Positions 20,019 to 29,219 of a stretch of 64,000 nucleotides of DNA are shown here, in pieces. The position numbers and the translations under genes were made by a program. Position 1 is the stretch's first letter. Every line of letters begins with the position of its first letter. The stretch is from Streptomyces cyaneofuscatus (GTDB lineage Bacteria; Actinomycetota; Actinomycetes; Streptomycetales; Streptomycetaceae), in contig NZ_JOEM01000010.1 of NCBI RefSeq assembly GCF_000718135.1, positions 1-64,000 of the forward strand, given 5' to 3'. The notes under the pieces were generated by a model. That model was not told the origin of the DNA. It worked only from the letters and a program-made list of their open reading frames with translations, and did no database searches.

Positions 20019-20840
20019 TCAGAAGGCTGTCAGCAGCTCGCCGTCGATGACGGTGACCGCCGAGCCCGTCAGCAGGGTTCGCTCGCCGCGCAGCGCGGTG
20101 CGGACGAACCCCGAGCGGGCCGAGGCCTGGAGTCCGGTGAGGTCGTCCCGGCCGAGGCGGGCCGACCAGAAGGGGGCCAGTGCGGTGTGGGCGCTGCCCG
20201 TCACCGGGTCCTCGTCGATGCCGACACCGGGGAAGAAGCCGCGCGAGACGTAGTCGTAGCCACGGGAGGGGTCCTCGGCCGCGGCCGTGGCGATGACGCC
20301 GCGCCGCGAGTGGGTCTTGAGGGCGGCGAAGTCCGGGGCGAGAGCCCGTACGCTCGCCTCGTCGCGGAGCTCGACGAGCAGGTCGCCGATGTGCTCACCG
20401 GTGTCGTGGACCGAGACCGGCTCCGCCCCGAGCGCCTCGGCGAGTCCGGGCGGCGCGGTCTCGGCGCGTAGCGGGGCGGTGGGGAAGTCGAGGGTGAGGG
20501 AGCCGTCCGTGTGGGCGGTGGAGGTGAGGATCCCGCAGCGCGCGGTGAAGCGTACGGTGCCGGTGGCCCGCCCCGTGGTGTGCAGGACGTGCGCGGTGGC
20601 GAGCGTGGCGTGCCCGCACATGTCGACCTCGGTGGCCGGGGTGAACCAGCGCAGCGCCCAGTCGGCTTCACCGCCCGGCGGCAGCGGGTGGGCGAAGGCG
20701 GTCTCGGAGAGGTTGACCTCGGTGGCGATCTCCTGGAGCCGTTCGGCGTCCGGGAAGGCGGCGGACTCCAGCAGGAGGACGCCCGCGGGGTTGCCGGAGA
20801 AGGGGCGGTCGGTGAACGCGTCGACGATACGAATCCTCAT
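20019..20840 (-). CDS. PhzF-family isomerase/epimerase-like protein
   Basis: This 273-aa protein matches PhzF, the dihydro-3-hydroxyanthranilate isomerase fold. It has FTDRPFSGNPAGVLLL with the conserved GNPAGV, LSETAF with the catalytic-type glutamate, FTPATEVDMCGHATLA and a C-terminal DEDPVTGSAH. No phenazine genes are near, so it is one of the common stand-alone members whose substrate is unknown. The ATG at 20840 is preferred because the conserved domain begins there. Confidence 0.88.
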   Translation of the reverse strand: MRIRIVDAFTDRPFSGNPAGVLLLESAAFPDAERLQEIATEVNLSETAFAHPLPPGGEADWALRWFTPATEVDMCGHATLATAHVLHTTGRATGTVRFTARCGILTSTAHTDGSLTLDFPTAPLRAETAPPGLAEALGAEPVSVHDTGEHIGDLLVELRDEASVRALAPDFAALKTHSRRGVIATAAAEDPSRGYDYVSRGFFPGVGIDEDPVTGSAHTALAPFWSARLGRDDLTGLQASARSGFVRTALRGERTLLTGSAVTVIDGELLTAF

Positions 20841-20982
20841 GGGGCGACCGTAGAGGGGCCGCGCGGCCACGGACCAAGGCCAATCGCGGGTTCCTGGCCC
20901 TCTTGGCCGGGCGCGCGCCGGCGGTCCGGGCGCGCGTCGGTGGTGCAGGTGCGTCGGTGGTTCAGGCGCCCGTCGGTGGTTC

Positions 20983-21225
20983 TCAGGAGCAGTGGGCGCC
21001 GCCGTGGCCGGGGCGGCCCGGGCGGGTGTCGAGCGACCAGGTGTGGGTGCAGCCGGGGCACTGGAGGTGCAGGACGGGACCCTGGTTCGAGATCAGGTAG
21101 CGCCAGTGCTCGCCGCAGGTGCGGCGGTCCGCGCAGGTCGCGCAGTGCCGGGCGTCGTCGCAGGCGGGGCAGGCCACCCAGGCGCGGTGGGCGATGTCCG
21201 CCTGCGGATCAATGGGCAGCCGCAC
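20983..21225 (-). CDS. Small cysteine-rich (zinc-ribbon-like) conserved protein
   Basis: This 80-aa protein contains CPACDDARHCATCADRRTC followed by EHWRYLISNQG and LQCPGCTHTW, eight cysteines with histidines arranged as two metal-binding knuckles. Its GTG start lies 17 bases inside the end of the upstream DUF6400 gene, so the two are translationally coupled. The pair recurs in Streptomyces; the function is unknown. The start is placed at the overlap because the in-frame upstream residues read as another frame of the DUF6400 gene. Confidence 0.7.
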   Translation of the reverse strand: MRLPIDPQADIAHRAWVACPACDDARHCATCADRRTCGEHWRYLISNQGPVLHLQCPGCTHTWSLDTRPGRPGHGGAHCS

Positions 21226-21460
21226 GGCCCTGGTCCTCGCCCGGCAGGACACCGGCGGCCACCAGCCGGTCGTAGGTGCGCTGCTGCTCGGCGTCGAGGC
21301 CCGAGTAGAGCAGGGCGTAGGCCTCCTCCTCACCGCGCAGGGCGGCCATCGGGTCCCAGTCGGGTCCGAGCGCGGCGACGACCGCGGCCCGCCGCCGGGC
21401 TTCCTCGAAGGTCAGGTCGATGGTGAAGGGGATGAGGTCGGCGGTCCTGTCCTGAAGCAT
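21209..21460 (-). CDS. DUF6400-type small conserved protein
   Basis: This 83-aa acidic protein has LIPFTIDLTFEEARRRAAVV, GPDWDPMAALRGEEEAYALL and EQQRTYDRLVAAGVLP. I recall it as a small Streptomyces family (DUF6400) of unknown function. It is the first gene of a two-gene unit with the cysteine-rich protein encoded at 20983-21225. ATG 21460 is chosen because similarity begins there; an ATG further upstream has no support. Confidence 0.7.
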   Translation of the reverse strand: MLQDRTADLIPFTIDLTFEEARRRAAVVAALGPDWDPMAALRGEEEAYALLYSGLDAEQQRTYDRLVAAGVLPGEDQGRAAAH

Positions 21461-21691
21461 GGCAGCACTTCCGGGGTGGGGGTCGGGACTACCGAAGTGA
21501 TCGTCGGGGTGAATCCTCACCATCTGTACCAGGCCTTCGCGGCGGCAGGGAAGGGTGACCTGAGTCGCCGGCCGCGGAGCCGGCTCCGCCTTCCCGGTGG
21601 GGTGTTCCCGGATCGGCGGGCGGGGGCGGGCGGTTGTGGGTACGGGGTGGTGTGCGGCGGACCCGGCCCGCGCGCGGCCTTGTGGCGCAGG

Positions 21692-22954
21692 TCATAGCGG
21701 GAGCCGCCGCCCCAGGCGTACGAGCGGGGACGCGGCCATCACGGCCGGGGACAGCATCATGCCCGCCGCCGCCACCAGGAGGCTGGTGCGCAGCCCCCAC
21801 CCCTGCGCGAGGAAGCCGCCGAGCAGCGAGCCGAGCGGGGCGGACCCCAGACCGGCGAAGGTGATCGTCGCGGCAACGCGGCCCTGCATCCCGTCCGGCG
21901 TGACGGCCTGCCGCACCGACATGACCGTGACGTTCACCAGCTGGCCGAAGGCCCCGAACACGAAGTTGACCGCCAGAAGCGCGGCCACCGTGACCGCCGA
22001 GGAGCCGTGCAGGGCGGGCACCCAGAGCAGTGCGCCGTTGCCGAGCACCGCGGCGGACACGAGCACCACGCCATGGCCGTACCGCCTCGGCAGCCGCGCG
22101 GCCAGGAGCGAGCCGAGGAGCGCGCCCGGGCCGGTCGCCGCGAGGGCGAGCCCGATGGTGGCGCCCGACAGGTGCAGTTCGCGCGGGAGGAAGAGCAGGT
22201 AGACGGTCATCGTGGCCGCGAGGGAGAACTGGAAGGCGGCCGAGGCGAGGCAGACGGCCCGCAGCAGGGGATGTCCGGTGACGAAGCGCAGGCCGTCCCG
22301 GATCCGGTGCCGGACCCGGGGGGCGGGCCCGGGATGCTCCGGTACGGCTTCGGCCCGGCGGATCCGCCGGAGTGACGCGAACGACACCGCGAAGAAGAGC
22401 GCACCGGAGGCCGCCGCGACCGGCCCCGAGAGCAGCGACACCAGGGCGCCGCCGAGCGCGGGGCCGCCGATCTGTGCGGCGGACCGGCTGCCTTCCAGCG
22501 CGCTGTTGCCCTGCAGGAGCTGATCGCGCCTCACCAGCCGTACGAGGGAGGCCTGATAGGCGACGTCGAACAGGACGGACAGGGCCCCGACGGTGAAGGC
22601 GGCCACGAACAGCGCGGGCAGGCCGAGCAGCCCGAAGAGCCCGGCCACGGCGGCCGCGCCCAGCGCCACGGCCCGGGCGGCGTCCGTCAGCACCATCGCC
22701 GTGCGGGCCCGCCACCGGTCGACCCATGCCCCCGCGAGGAGCGAGAACAGCAGGACGGGCGCCTGCCCCACGGCACGGAGGGCGCCCAGCTGGCCGGCCC
22801 CGGCGTCGAGCGCGAGGACGGCGAAGAGCGGCAGGACGACGAGCGTCGTGTGTTCGCCGAGCTGGGAGGCGGTCTGGCCCGCCCAGAGTCTGCGGAAGTC
22901 GGCGTCCCGCCATACGGAGGGCGGAGCGGAGGAGCTGGGGGAGGGGGACGGCAC
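21692..22954 (-). CDS. MFS transporter (EntS/DHA3-like exporter)
   Basis: This 420-aa protein has about twelve transmembrane helices. It shows the N-terminal pattern FRRLWAGQTASQLGEHTTLVV and the loop GAWVDRWRARTAMVLTDAARA, both typical of the DHA3/EntS group of the major facilitator superfamily, which exports siderophores, macrolides and other drugs. The substrate cannot be told. The GTG at 22954 has AGGGG 5 bases upstream. The Tn7-like element is inserted about 290 bases upstream of this gene, between it and the divergent padR. Confidence 0.85.
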   Translation of the reverse strand: MPSPSPSSSAPPSVWRDADFRRLWAGQTASQLGEHTTLVVLPLFAVLALDAGAGQLGALRAVGQAPVLLFSLLAGAWVDRWRARTAMVLTDAARAVALGAAAVAGLFGLLGLPALFVAAFTVGALSVLFDVAYQASLVRLVRRDQLLQGNSALEGSRSAAQIGGPALGGALVSLLSGPVAAASGALFFAVSFASLRRIRRAEAVPEHPGPAPRVRHRIRDGLRFVTGHPLLRAVCLASAAFQFSLAATMTVYLLFLPRELHLSGATIGLALAATGPGALLGSLLAARLPRRYGHGVVLVSAAVLGNGALLWVPALHGSSAVTVAALLAVNFVFGAFGQLVNVTVMSVRQAVTPDGMQGRVAATITFAGLGSAPLGSLLGGFLAQGWGLRTSLLVAAAGMMLSPAVMAASPLVRLGRRLPL

Positions 22955-23243
22955 GGAGACCCCTGGAGTTGGCCGGTACGAGGACCGCCGGCCCGGCGCG
23001 CGAGGGCGCACCCGGCTACGGGCGGGGTGAAGGGCTCGCTGTGCCGCGACCTCAGGGGCAGCACGCGATGACGGGCCGGTCTCGGCCTAGGACGTCAACG
23101 CGCGCTCGGACGACCGGGCATGCCTCACCGCTTCCCTCGTGGGTCACTCGTCGGCCCGAACGCTAGCGCGCGGCGGCGGGAGGCGACAGGCGATTTCGGC
23201 CGGGGCCGGCTGTGTGGGCGGGGCAGGCCGTGTGGGCGGCGGC
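22955..23243. other. Intergenic DNA left of the transposon, with left copy of the target duplication
   Basis: No gene is seen. The stretch should hold the MFS promoter. Its last five bases, GCGGC at 23239-23243, are the left copy of the 5-bp repeat that also follows the right end of the transposon (43853-43857). Before insertion it was continuous with the padR upstream region. Confidence 0.6.
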
Positions 23244-23277
23244 TGACCTGTGACAGTGATCGTTGATCGATTGCCAG
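23244..23277 (+). repeat. Left terminal inverted repeat of the Tn7-like element
   Basis: It starts TGACCTGTGACAGTGATCG and ends TTGCCAG. It pairs with 43819-43852 at 33 of 34 positions. Subterminal repeats follow at 23285-23309 and 23308-23319, with counterparts at the right end. Confidence 0.93.
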
Positions 23278-23300
23278 CGAATGATGATCAACGCTAGTTT

Positions 23301-24107
23301 GTGCCACTGAAGGTTGATCATTCGGCGTACAGGTGGGCGGGGGATGTGGTGGGGGCACCCCTTGGCGTGTTCGAAGAGGCTACCCTCACGTCCTTTGACC
23401 TGGCCTTTTCTGTCAATGGGTCGCTCGTACGCCGATCGCTTGGGTCTAGCTGGGATACGCCGTTCGAGGCTGTGGACCCGGTGCGGGAGTTCAGCTGGCA
23501 CAAAGGCGGTCACGGGTTCGCCGGCTGGTACTACTCGGCGACGCTGCGGGATCACGTGGGCTACGAGTCGTGGCTGGAGCGGGACCGGCTGATCTTGCTG
23601 GACCGTGATCCGCAGGTGGTCGCGATCGCCTCGCAGCCGTTCTGGCTGCACTGGCACGACGGCACACGCAAGCGCCGGCATGCCCCTGACTACTTCGTCC
23701 GGCTGTCCGACGGACGCGCCCGTGTCGTTGACGTCCGTGCTGCGGACGAGATGGACGGGGCGACGCGAGAGGCGTTCGAGGCGGCCGAGCATGCCTGCAG
23801 AGCCGTGGGATGGGAGTTCGAGTGGGTCGGGCGGCCCGAGCCGGTGTTCATGGCGAACATCCGCTGGCTGTCCCGATACCGGCGGGCCCGCTGCGGCCGA
23901 CCGGTGGCGGTGAGGAATGGCCTCTTGGAGGTCTTCCGGGAACCGATGGGGCTATGGGAGGGTGCCGGGCTGGTCGGAGACCGGTTGCAAGTTCTGCCGG
24001 TGTTGTTCCATCTGTTGTGGTCCGGCGCTCTGAGGACCGATCTGGCGGGAGGACTTATGGAGAGCGACAGCCTCGTCTGGGCGGAGGGGATCCGATGGGC
24101 AGCTTGA
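23301..24107 (+). CDS. tnsA: TnsA-like transposase endonuclease subunit
   Basis: The 268-aa protein matches the TnsA N-terminal restriction-like nuclease fold. It has E89 in YESWLERDRLILLD, then DPQVVAIASQPFWL, D130 in HAPDYFVRL and a V-D144-V-R146 strand. In Tn7, TnsA cuts the 5' ends of the transposon so that it leaves the donor cleanly. The usual catalytic lysine in the last motif is an arginine here. The first possible start, GTG 23301, lacks a ribosome binding site and overlaps subterminal repeats. GTG 23349, after GGCGGGGG, is a good alternative. Its 3' end overlaps tnsB by 13 bases. Confidence 0.85.
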   Translation: MPLKVDHSAYRWAGDVVGAPLGVFEEATLTSFDLAFSVNGSLVRRSLGSSWDTPFEAVDPVREFSWHKGGHGFAGWYYSATLRDHVGYESWLERDRLILLDRDPQVVAIASQPFWLHWHDGTRKRRHAPDYFVRLSDGRARVVDVRAADEMDGATREAFEAAEHACRAVGWEFEWVGRPEPVFMANIRWLSRYRRARCGRPVAVRNGLLEVFREPMGLWEGAGLVGDRLQVLPVLFHLLWSGALRTDLAGGLMESDSLVWAEGIRWAA

Positions 24108-26176
24108 AGCGGCCGCCGGCCTTGGTGGTCGGCCAAAGGGTCCGGTTCGAGGGCCAGGTGAGGGGTGTTCTCGAGGTCACCGCACGGGCGGCGGTGCTGG
24201 AGGACGCCGAGGCACCGCACCGCGTTGTCGCTCTGATTGAACTGTTCGAAACCGCGGACTTCGAGATCCTGTTCCAGCCCGAACGCATGCCTCTGCCCCA
24301 GTCCGGTCTGTTGGAGACCTTCGCACCCGAGGTGATGAAGCGTGCACTGTGGTGGGAAGGACATGTCCTTGAGGTCCTGCACGGGCTGCCGCCAGGCGCC
24401 GAACCGGGCACACCACCGCGACCGGGCTACGGACCGGGCACATCGGTGACCTCGCGCCAGAAGGCCAAGGCGGCTGAACTGACCGCCCTCGGCCACGAGA
24501 TCAAGACCGGAGCAGTGGGCCTCCGGCGACGCCGTTACACGGAGGAAGGCCTGGTCGGCCTGGCTCGGCTGGTCGATCACCGCTCGGTCCGCAAGCGCAA
24601 GGAGTTCGGTGACGTGCCCGACGCCGTCGTCGAGGCGATGCGGCAGGCGATCAAGGAGGGCGTCGAGACCTCGACACGCAACGGGGCCTACCTGATCTGG
24701 AGGACCGGGGAGATCATTCGGGAGAATGGCGGGAACCTGGCCGAGCTGCCCTCGCGACGGACTCTCTACCGACTGGTGGCGAAGCTGACGGTAGGCACAC
24801 ATGCGACCGGGTCGGCCGTCACACGCAGGTCGAAGGCCCATGGGGCCGCGGCCCCGTTCGGTGAGTTGACGGTGTCGGCTCCGGGTGAAGTCATGCAGAT
24901 CGACTCCACACCGCTGGACGTCATGGTCCGCCTCGACAACGGAGTGGTCGGCAAGGTCGAACTCACCGGCATGATCGACGTCGCCACCAGGACACTGGCC
25001 GCGGCGGTGCTCAGGCCCACGACGAAGTCCGTCGACGCCAGCGTGCTGCTGGCCCGCACGGTCACCCCGGAGCTGATGAGACCAGGCTGGGTCGACGCGT
25101 TGAAGATGTCCCGCTCGGTGCTGCCGCATGCCCGGATGCTGACCCTCGATGAGCGTCTGGAGCACGCGGCAGCCAAGCCGGTGATCGTCCCGGAGATGAT
25201 CGTCTGCGATCACGCCAAGGTGTTCGTCTCGCGCAACTTCCGGGCCTCCTGCCGGTTCCTGGAGATCGACTTCCAGCCCACGCACAAGGGCTCGCCCTTC
25301 GAAAAGGGCCACATCGAGAAGATGCTCGGCTCCGTCGCCACGATGTTCGCCCAGTTCCTCCCCGGCTACACCGGCCGCAACACCGACCACCGTGGCCGTC
25401 ACCCGGAGCGTGAGAACCTGTGGGCTCTGCCCGAACTGCAGGAATTACTGGACGAGTGGATCGTCGCCCACTGGCAGAACCGCCCTCACGAGGGGCTACG
25501 AGATCCCGACCATCCGGGCCGGCTGTTCACGCCGAACCAGAAGTACGCCGCGCTGGTCGAGGCCTGCGGCTACGTCCCGGTCGCTCTCAGCGGGCAGGAC
25601 TATGTCGAACTGCTCCCAGCGGCCTGGCGGGCCGTCAACTCCTACGGAATTCGGATCAACAACCGCACCTACGATGCCCCCGAGCTGGGGCCGATGCGAC
25701 GGCGCGACTCAGGGGTCACCGCCAAGCGTGGGCTCTGGGAAGTCCACCGTGACCCCTACGATGTCTCCCGCGTTTGGGTACGCAACCACCGCGGCGAAGG
25801 CGAGTGGATCCAGGCAACCTGGAAGTACTTGAACCGCGCGCCCGTTCCCTTCGGTGACCTCGCCTGGGACCACGTCAGCCACCAGTTGCCCAAGGCCACG
25901 GAGGAAGAACTCGCCAAGGCCGTCTCCGCCCTGCTGACCCGCGCCCACGCCGGCCCTGAACAGCCGGCGGCAAACAACCGGAAGGCCAAGCGGTCCAAGG
26001 CGGACCGTCGTGTTACGGCCCGGACCAAGGCCACTACACCGGCAGCAGCCATGCCTCCGCCGCGACCGGAGACGCAACCCTCGCCGGAGCCGCCGGCGGA
26101 GGACGAGGAAACGATGGCCGAAGTGATCCCGCTGGGCATCTTTGACCCGCTTGAGGACCCCTGGAGACGTTCGTGA
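24095..26176 (+). CDS. tnsB: TnsB-like DDE transposase (Mu-type C-terminal domain)
   Basis: This 693-aa protein has an N-terminal DNA-binding region, an RNase-H-fold rve core with catalytic D270 (MQIDST), D372 (IVCDHAKVF) and E408 (FEKGHIEKM) in exact DD(35)E spacing, and a Mu-transposase-type C-terminal barrel. The tail is charged and proline-rich, as expected for the segment that contacts TnsC. It binds the element ends and performs 3' cleavage and strand transfer. The ATG lies inside the end of tnsA. The stop overlaps the tnsC start (GTGA), so the three proteins are made together. Confidence 0.93.
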   Translation: MGSLKRPPALVVGQRVRFEGQVRGVLEVTARAAVLEDAEAPHRVVALIELFETADFEILFQPERMPLPQSGLLETFAPEVMKRALWWEGHVLEVLHGLPPGAEPGTPPRPGYGPGTSVTSRQKAKAAELTALGHEIKTGAVGLRRRRYTEEGLVGLARLVDHRSVRKRKEFGDVPDAVVEAMRQAIKEGVETSTRNGAYLIWRTGEIIRENGGNLAELPSRRTLYRLVAKLTVGTHATGSAVTRRSKAHGAAAPFGELTVSAPGEVMQIDSTPLDVMVRLDNGVVGKVELTGMIDVATRTLAAAVLRPTTKSVDASVLLARTVTPELMRPGWVDALKMSRSVLPHARMLTLDERLEHAAAKPVIVPEMIVCDHAKVFVSRNFRASCRFLEIDFQPTHKGSPFEKGHIEKMLGSVATMFAQFLPGYTGRNTDHRGRHPERENLWALPELQELLDEWIVAHWQNRPHEGLRDPDHPGRLFTPNQKYAALVEACGYVPVALSGQDYVELLPAAWRAVNSYGIRINNRTYDAPELGPMRRRDSGVTAKRGLWEVHRDPYDVSRVWVRNHRGEGEWIQATWKYLNRAPVPFGDLAWDHVSHQLPKATEEELAKAVSALLTRAHAGPEQPAANNRKAKRSKADRRVTARTKATTPAAAMPPPRPETQPSPEPPAEDEETMAEVIPLGIFDPLEDPWRRS

Positions 26177-27204
26177 GCACGCCGCTGGCAGACCAGCCGG
26201 TAGACGAGTTCGGCCGCTATCTGACAGCCCTGCCTGGCTGGCGCGAGTTCATCGCGGAGGCGATCAGCGAGCCGATGGCCATGGTGACGCAGGACGAGTA
26301 CGACGCCCTGACCAAAGAGGACAGGTATCAGTACGACGAGGACCGGCTCGACCACCATGCCCGCCTGCAGGTGGTCGCCACCTCAACCGTCCGGCACACC
26401 GTCACCTGCGGACGCCGCCTGGTCATCCTCAACCGCGGCGCCATCAGCGCCCGTCGGGGCCTCATCGTCACCGGCCCGGCCAACACCGGCAAGACGATCG
26501 CCCTGACCCAGCTCGGGCTGGCGCACGAGTTGCAAGACCGCCGCAGGCACCCTGGCCAGGACGAGCGCATACCGGTCATCTACATCACCGTCCCGCCCGC
26601 CGCGACACCCCGCATGATCGCGGCTGAGTTCGCCCGTTTCCTCGGCCTCCCGGTCCTGCGAAGCTCCAACATCACTGACCTCACCGAAGCCGTGGTCGGC
26701 GTCTGCACCAAGGCCCGCACCGGCCTCGTCCTAGTCGACGAGATCCACAACATCTCCCTGCACACCCGCACGGGAGCCGAGGCGTCCGACACACTCAAGT
26801 ACTTCTCCGAGCGCATCCCCGCGACGTTCGCCTACGCTGGCATCGACATCGAAGGCAGCGGCCTGCTGTCCGGCACCCGCGGCGACCAGATCGCCGCCCG
26901 CTTCACCTCGGTGGCCACCCACCCCTTCCCCTACAACAAGGAGTGGAAGGGCTTGGTCGCACAGATGGAGGCGAACCTCCTGCTGCACCATCACACACGT
27001 GGCACCCTGACTCGCTTGGACCGCTTCCTGCACACCCGAACGGGCGGCATGATCGGCACCCTTTCCCATCAGCTCCGCGGAGCTGCCGTGGATGCCATCC
27101 TCACCGGCGCCGAGAAGATCACCAAGTCCGGCCTTTTGGCAGTCGACCTGGACATCGCCTCCCGTCGCAGGCACCCCGACGGCCTCTCGGACGCGGACAA
27201 GTGA
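26173..27204 (+). CDS. tnsC: TnsC/TniB-like AAA+ transposition regulator
   Basis: This 343-aa ATPase has Walker A GPANTGKT (G101-K107) and Walker B LVLVDE (D189-E190). The AAA+ pattern TLKYFSERIPATFAYAGID follows. Such proteins form ATP-dependent filaments on target DNA and link the target selector to TnsB. GTG 26173 overlaps the tnsB stop, and its own stop overlaps the next start (GTGA at 27201-27204). Confidence 0.92.
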   Translation: MSTPLADQPVDEFGRYLTALPGWREFIAEAISEPMAMVTQDEYDALTKEDRYQYDEDRLDHHARLQVVATSTVRHTVTCGRRLVILNRGAISARRGLIVTGPANTGKTIALTQLGLAHELQDRRRHPGQDERIPVIYITVPPAATPRMIAAEFARFLGLPVLRSSNITDLTEAVVGVCTKARTGLVLVDEIHNISLHTRTGAEASDTLKYFSERIPATFAYAGIDIEGSGLLSGTRGDQIAARFTSVATHPFPYNKEWKGLVAQMEANLLLHHHTRGTLTRLDRFLHTRTGGMIGTLSHQLRGAAVDAILTGAEKITKSGLLAVDLDIASRRRHPDGLSDADK

Positions 27205-28073
27205 CCCACTCGACCGTGGACAGCGAGCCGATCACCAAGCTTCCCTTCCAGGTCCGGCCGATTGCCGGTGAAGGCTGTTACCCCTTCGTCGCCCGCCTTG
27301 CCCGCGCCAACTGCCTTCCGCCCGCCTACCTGCGGCGCTTCCTCGCAGGACCGCCCAGATATCAGGGCCGTCCAACTTGGGCACGGATCGCCGCCGTCAC
27401 CGGCCGTGACCCCGAACAGCTACGGAAGACGCTTGACACCGTCAAGTGCAAGAGATGCGGCTCCGACTTCGCGGTCACCCGCACGTTCGGCGTCATGCCC
27501 GTTTACTGCTCGACTCGATGCCGCGTCCCCCAGAAGCATCCAGTCATGGAACCCTGCCGAATCTGCCGGCAGCCGATGAAGATCCAGTTCGGTCAACGTC
27601 ACCGGCTCTGTTCCTCTGCCTGCCGCAGAGTGGCCTACATCGAACGTCGTTCCCGCGAAGAGGACGCGGCTGACCAGCAGCCATTCCGCGATTGCGCCGC
27701 TTGCGAAGGCCTCATGCCGCCGGCCCCTCAAATCGCCAAGCGCACCTGCTCGGAGACATGCGAACTGCAGGTCTCCCGCTGGGACCTGCTGATCGAGAGG
27801 GACGGGCTTCCCTTGCCTTCCAGGACATGCGTGTTCTGCGGCATCCCGATAGAAGCGAAGTCGCTAGCCGATCCCCCTCGCCGCTGGTGCAGCCGCCGTT
27901 GCCGAACATGGTCGTCTGGGGGTACTGACCCATCCATCTTCTTTGGGCCGGTGTCGTGCGGCCAGTGCCAGAAACCCATTGACCGCCGCAAGGACGGCTG
28001 GACTCGGCGATGGTGCTCGCGCAAGTGCTACCGGTTGTCCCGCGGCTGGCCTGAGCAGCCGCGACGAAGTTAG
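27201..28073 (+). CDS. TniQ-like target-selection protein with five tandem zinc fingers
   Basis: This 290-aa protein follows tnsC with a GTGA overlap. Residues from about 12 to 55 (LPFQVRPIAGEGCYPFVARLARANCLPP) resemble the N-terminal start of TniQ/TnsD. The rest is five repeated modules of the form CxxC-n-CxxxC: KCKRC/YCSTRC, PCRIC/LCSSAC, DCAAC/TCSETC, TCVFC/WCSRRC and SCGQC/WCSRKC. Twenty conserved cysteines would bind five zinc ions. Position and fold point to the target-site selector of the transposon. The finger array is unlike the single zinc ribbon of ordinary TniQ. The TniQ relation is an inference from a short match. Confidence 0.75.
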   Translation: MTHSTVDSEPITKLPFQVRPIAGEGCYPFVARLARANCLPPAYLRRFLAGPPRYQGRPTWARIAAVTGRDPEQLRKTLDTVKCKRCGSDFAVTRTFGVMPVYCSTRCRVPQKHPVMEPCRICRQPMKIQFGQRHRLCSSACRRVAYIERRSREEDAADQQPFRDCAACEGLMPPAPQIAKRTCSETCELQVSRWDLLIERDGLPLPSRTCVFCGIPIEAKSLADPPRRWCSRRCRTWSSGGTDPSIFFGPVSCGQCQKPIDRRKDGWTRRWCSRKCYRLSRGWPEQPRRS

Positions 28074-28389
28074 GCCGTGCTCTGAACGTGGCCAGATGAC
28101 CTCGCTCCGCGCGGACCTGAGCTGCCGGTTGCACGAGAGCGATGCAGCCATGGTGTCACCACAGGCTTGAACGGGGCAGAGCCGTCTCAGGCTCGCGCAG
28201 TGGCTTTCGAGGCGGCGGTGACACACCCTTCTTCCCAGTGCCACCACTCCTTTGTCTCTCCGTGTTTTCCTGCCTACAGGAGCGCTGTTCGTGACGTCCG
28301 CCTTGGGCTGTGACTGGGGACATCCCGACCTCGTTTGCCGACCGGCGTCGCGATGTTCGCGATGTCAGCTCAGTCGGCAGGGAGGTCAC
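28074..28389. other. Gene-free stretch between the tns operon and the cargo
   Basis: No supported gene is seen on either strand. The region marks the junction between the transposition module and inserted cargo. The ribosome binding site of the broken recombinase (GGAGG 28381-28385) lies at its end. Confidence 0.5.
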
Positions 28390-29054
28390 GTGGCACAGAG
28401 ATTGGCACTCGGTCAGCTCCGGGTGGAGAAGGTGCGGCACCGGAACGGCCGCTGCTCGTACACCGTCTTCGACTCGGCGAGCGGGCTGCATCCCGGGGCC
28501 GACTGGTACCTGTCGAAGTACGCGGGCACGGGTTCGGACAGGACGTATGCATACCTGCTCGTCGATCATCTGCGGTGGCTGGAGCATGAGGGGCTAACGC
28601 CCGAGAGCGTGGTCTTCCGCGATCTCAAGCGGTACATGGGGGCCGTCGGGGCGAAGATCCCGATGCCCTACGGGCCCCGTGGCGGGTGGGTTAGCGCCCC
28701 TACCAGAACGACGCTCTGCGCGGGGCGGCCACCTGTCTGAAGGGCTTCTACCTGCGGCAGGCTGAGCTCGGCATCAACACTGCGCTCGTCCAGGAGCTGA
28801 ACCTGAAGCGGATGCCGACGCAGCAGGACAAGGACCGCGCCCTGCTCGGACACCTCAAGCGGAGCATGGACGCGAACCCGCTCGCGCCGAAGGAACTGAA
28901 GCGCCGGCATAAGAAGATGCTGCCGGACGGCGCCCGCGAGGTCCTGTTGGAGGAGGTGAACTCGGCCCGCGACCGGGTCGTCGTCGAGTGGCTGAGTGAC
29001 GGCGGCTTCCGCATCGGTGAATTGTGGGTCTCAACCGTACGGACGCCCCGTTAA
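28390..29054 (+). pseudogene. Broken tyrosine recombinase/integrase (frameshift and 3' truncation)
   Basis: Reading from GTG 28390 gives the N-terminal core-binding domain of a tyrosine recombinase (RTYAYLLVDHLRWLEHEGLT, FRDLKRYMGAVGA). Near 28690 the frame shifts and similarity continues from 28698 (PYQNDALRGAATCLKGFY) to GGFRIGEL, which holds the first catalytic arginine. Immediately afterwards it degenerates and stops at 29054, losing the HxxR and tyrosine motifs. It cannot be active. It is probably left from an earlier integrative element. Confidence 0.8.
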
Positions 29055-29219
29055 GCATGAGGACCTTGACTCGGTGCGTAGGAGCGAGGGATCGGAGCGC
29101 TGCTTCTCCGAACTGAGGCTGGGCACCAATGAGCGGCTTGTTGGCAGTTCTTGCCCCTCGCACTGCTCGCCCATGGGACGATCCTCCTTGAACATTGGCT
29201 ATCTGTTCGGGGGGCTTCA

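Noticed and set aside
20019..20840. Phenazine biosynthesis gene
   Set aside because: PhzF-fold proteins are widespread and no other phz gene is near.
23231..23243. TGTGGGCGG at the left flank as a Tn7-style terminus
   Set aside because: It resembles the first bases of canonical Tn7, but the right end has no inverted match there. The paired repeats and the GCGGC duplication place the terminus at 23244.
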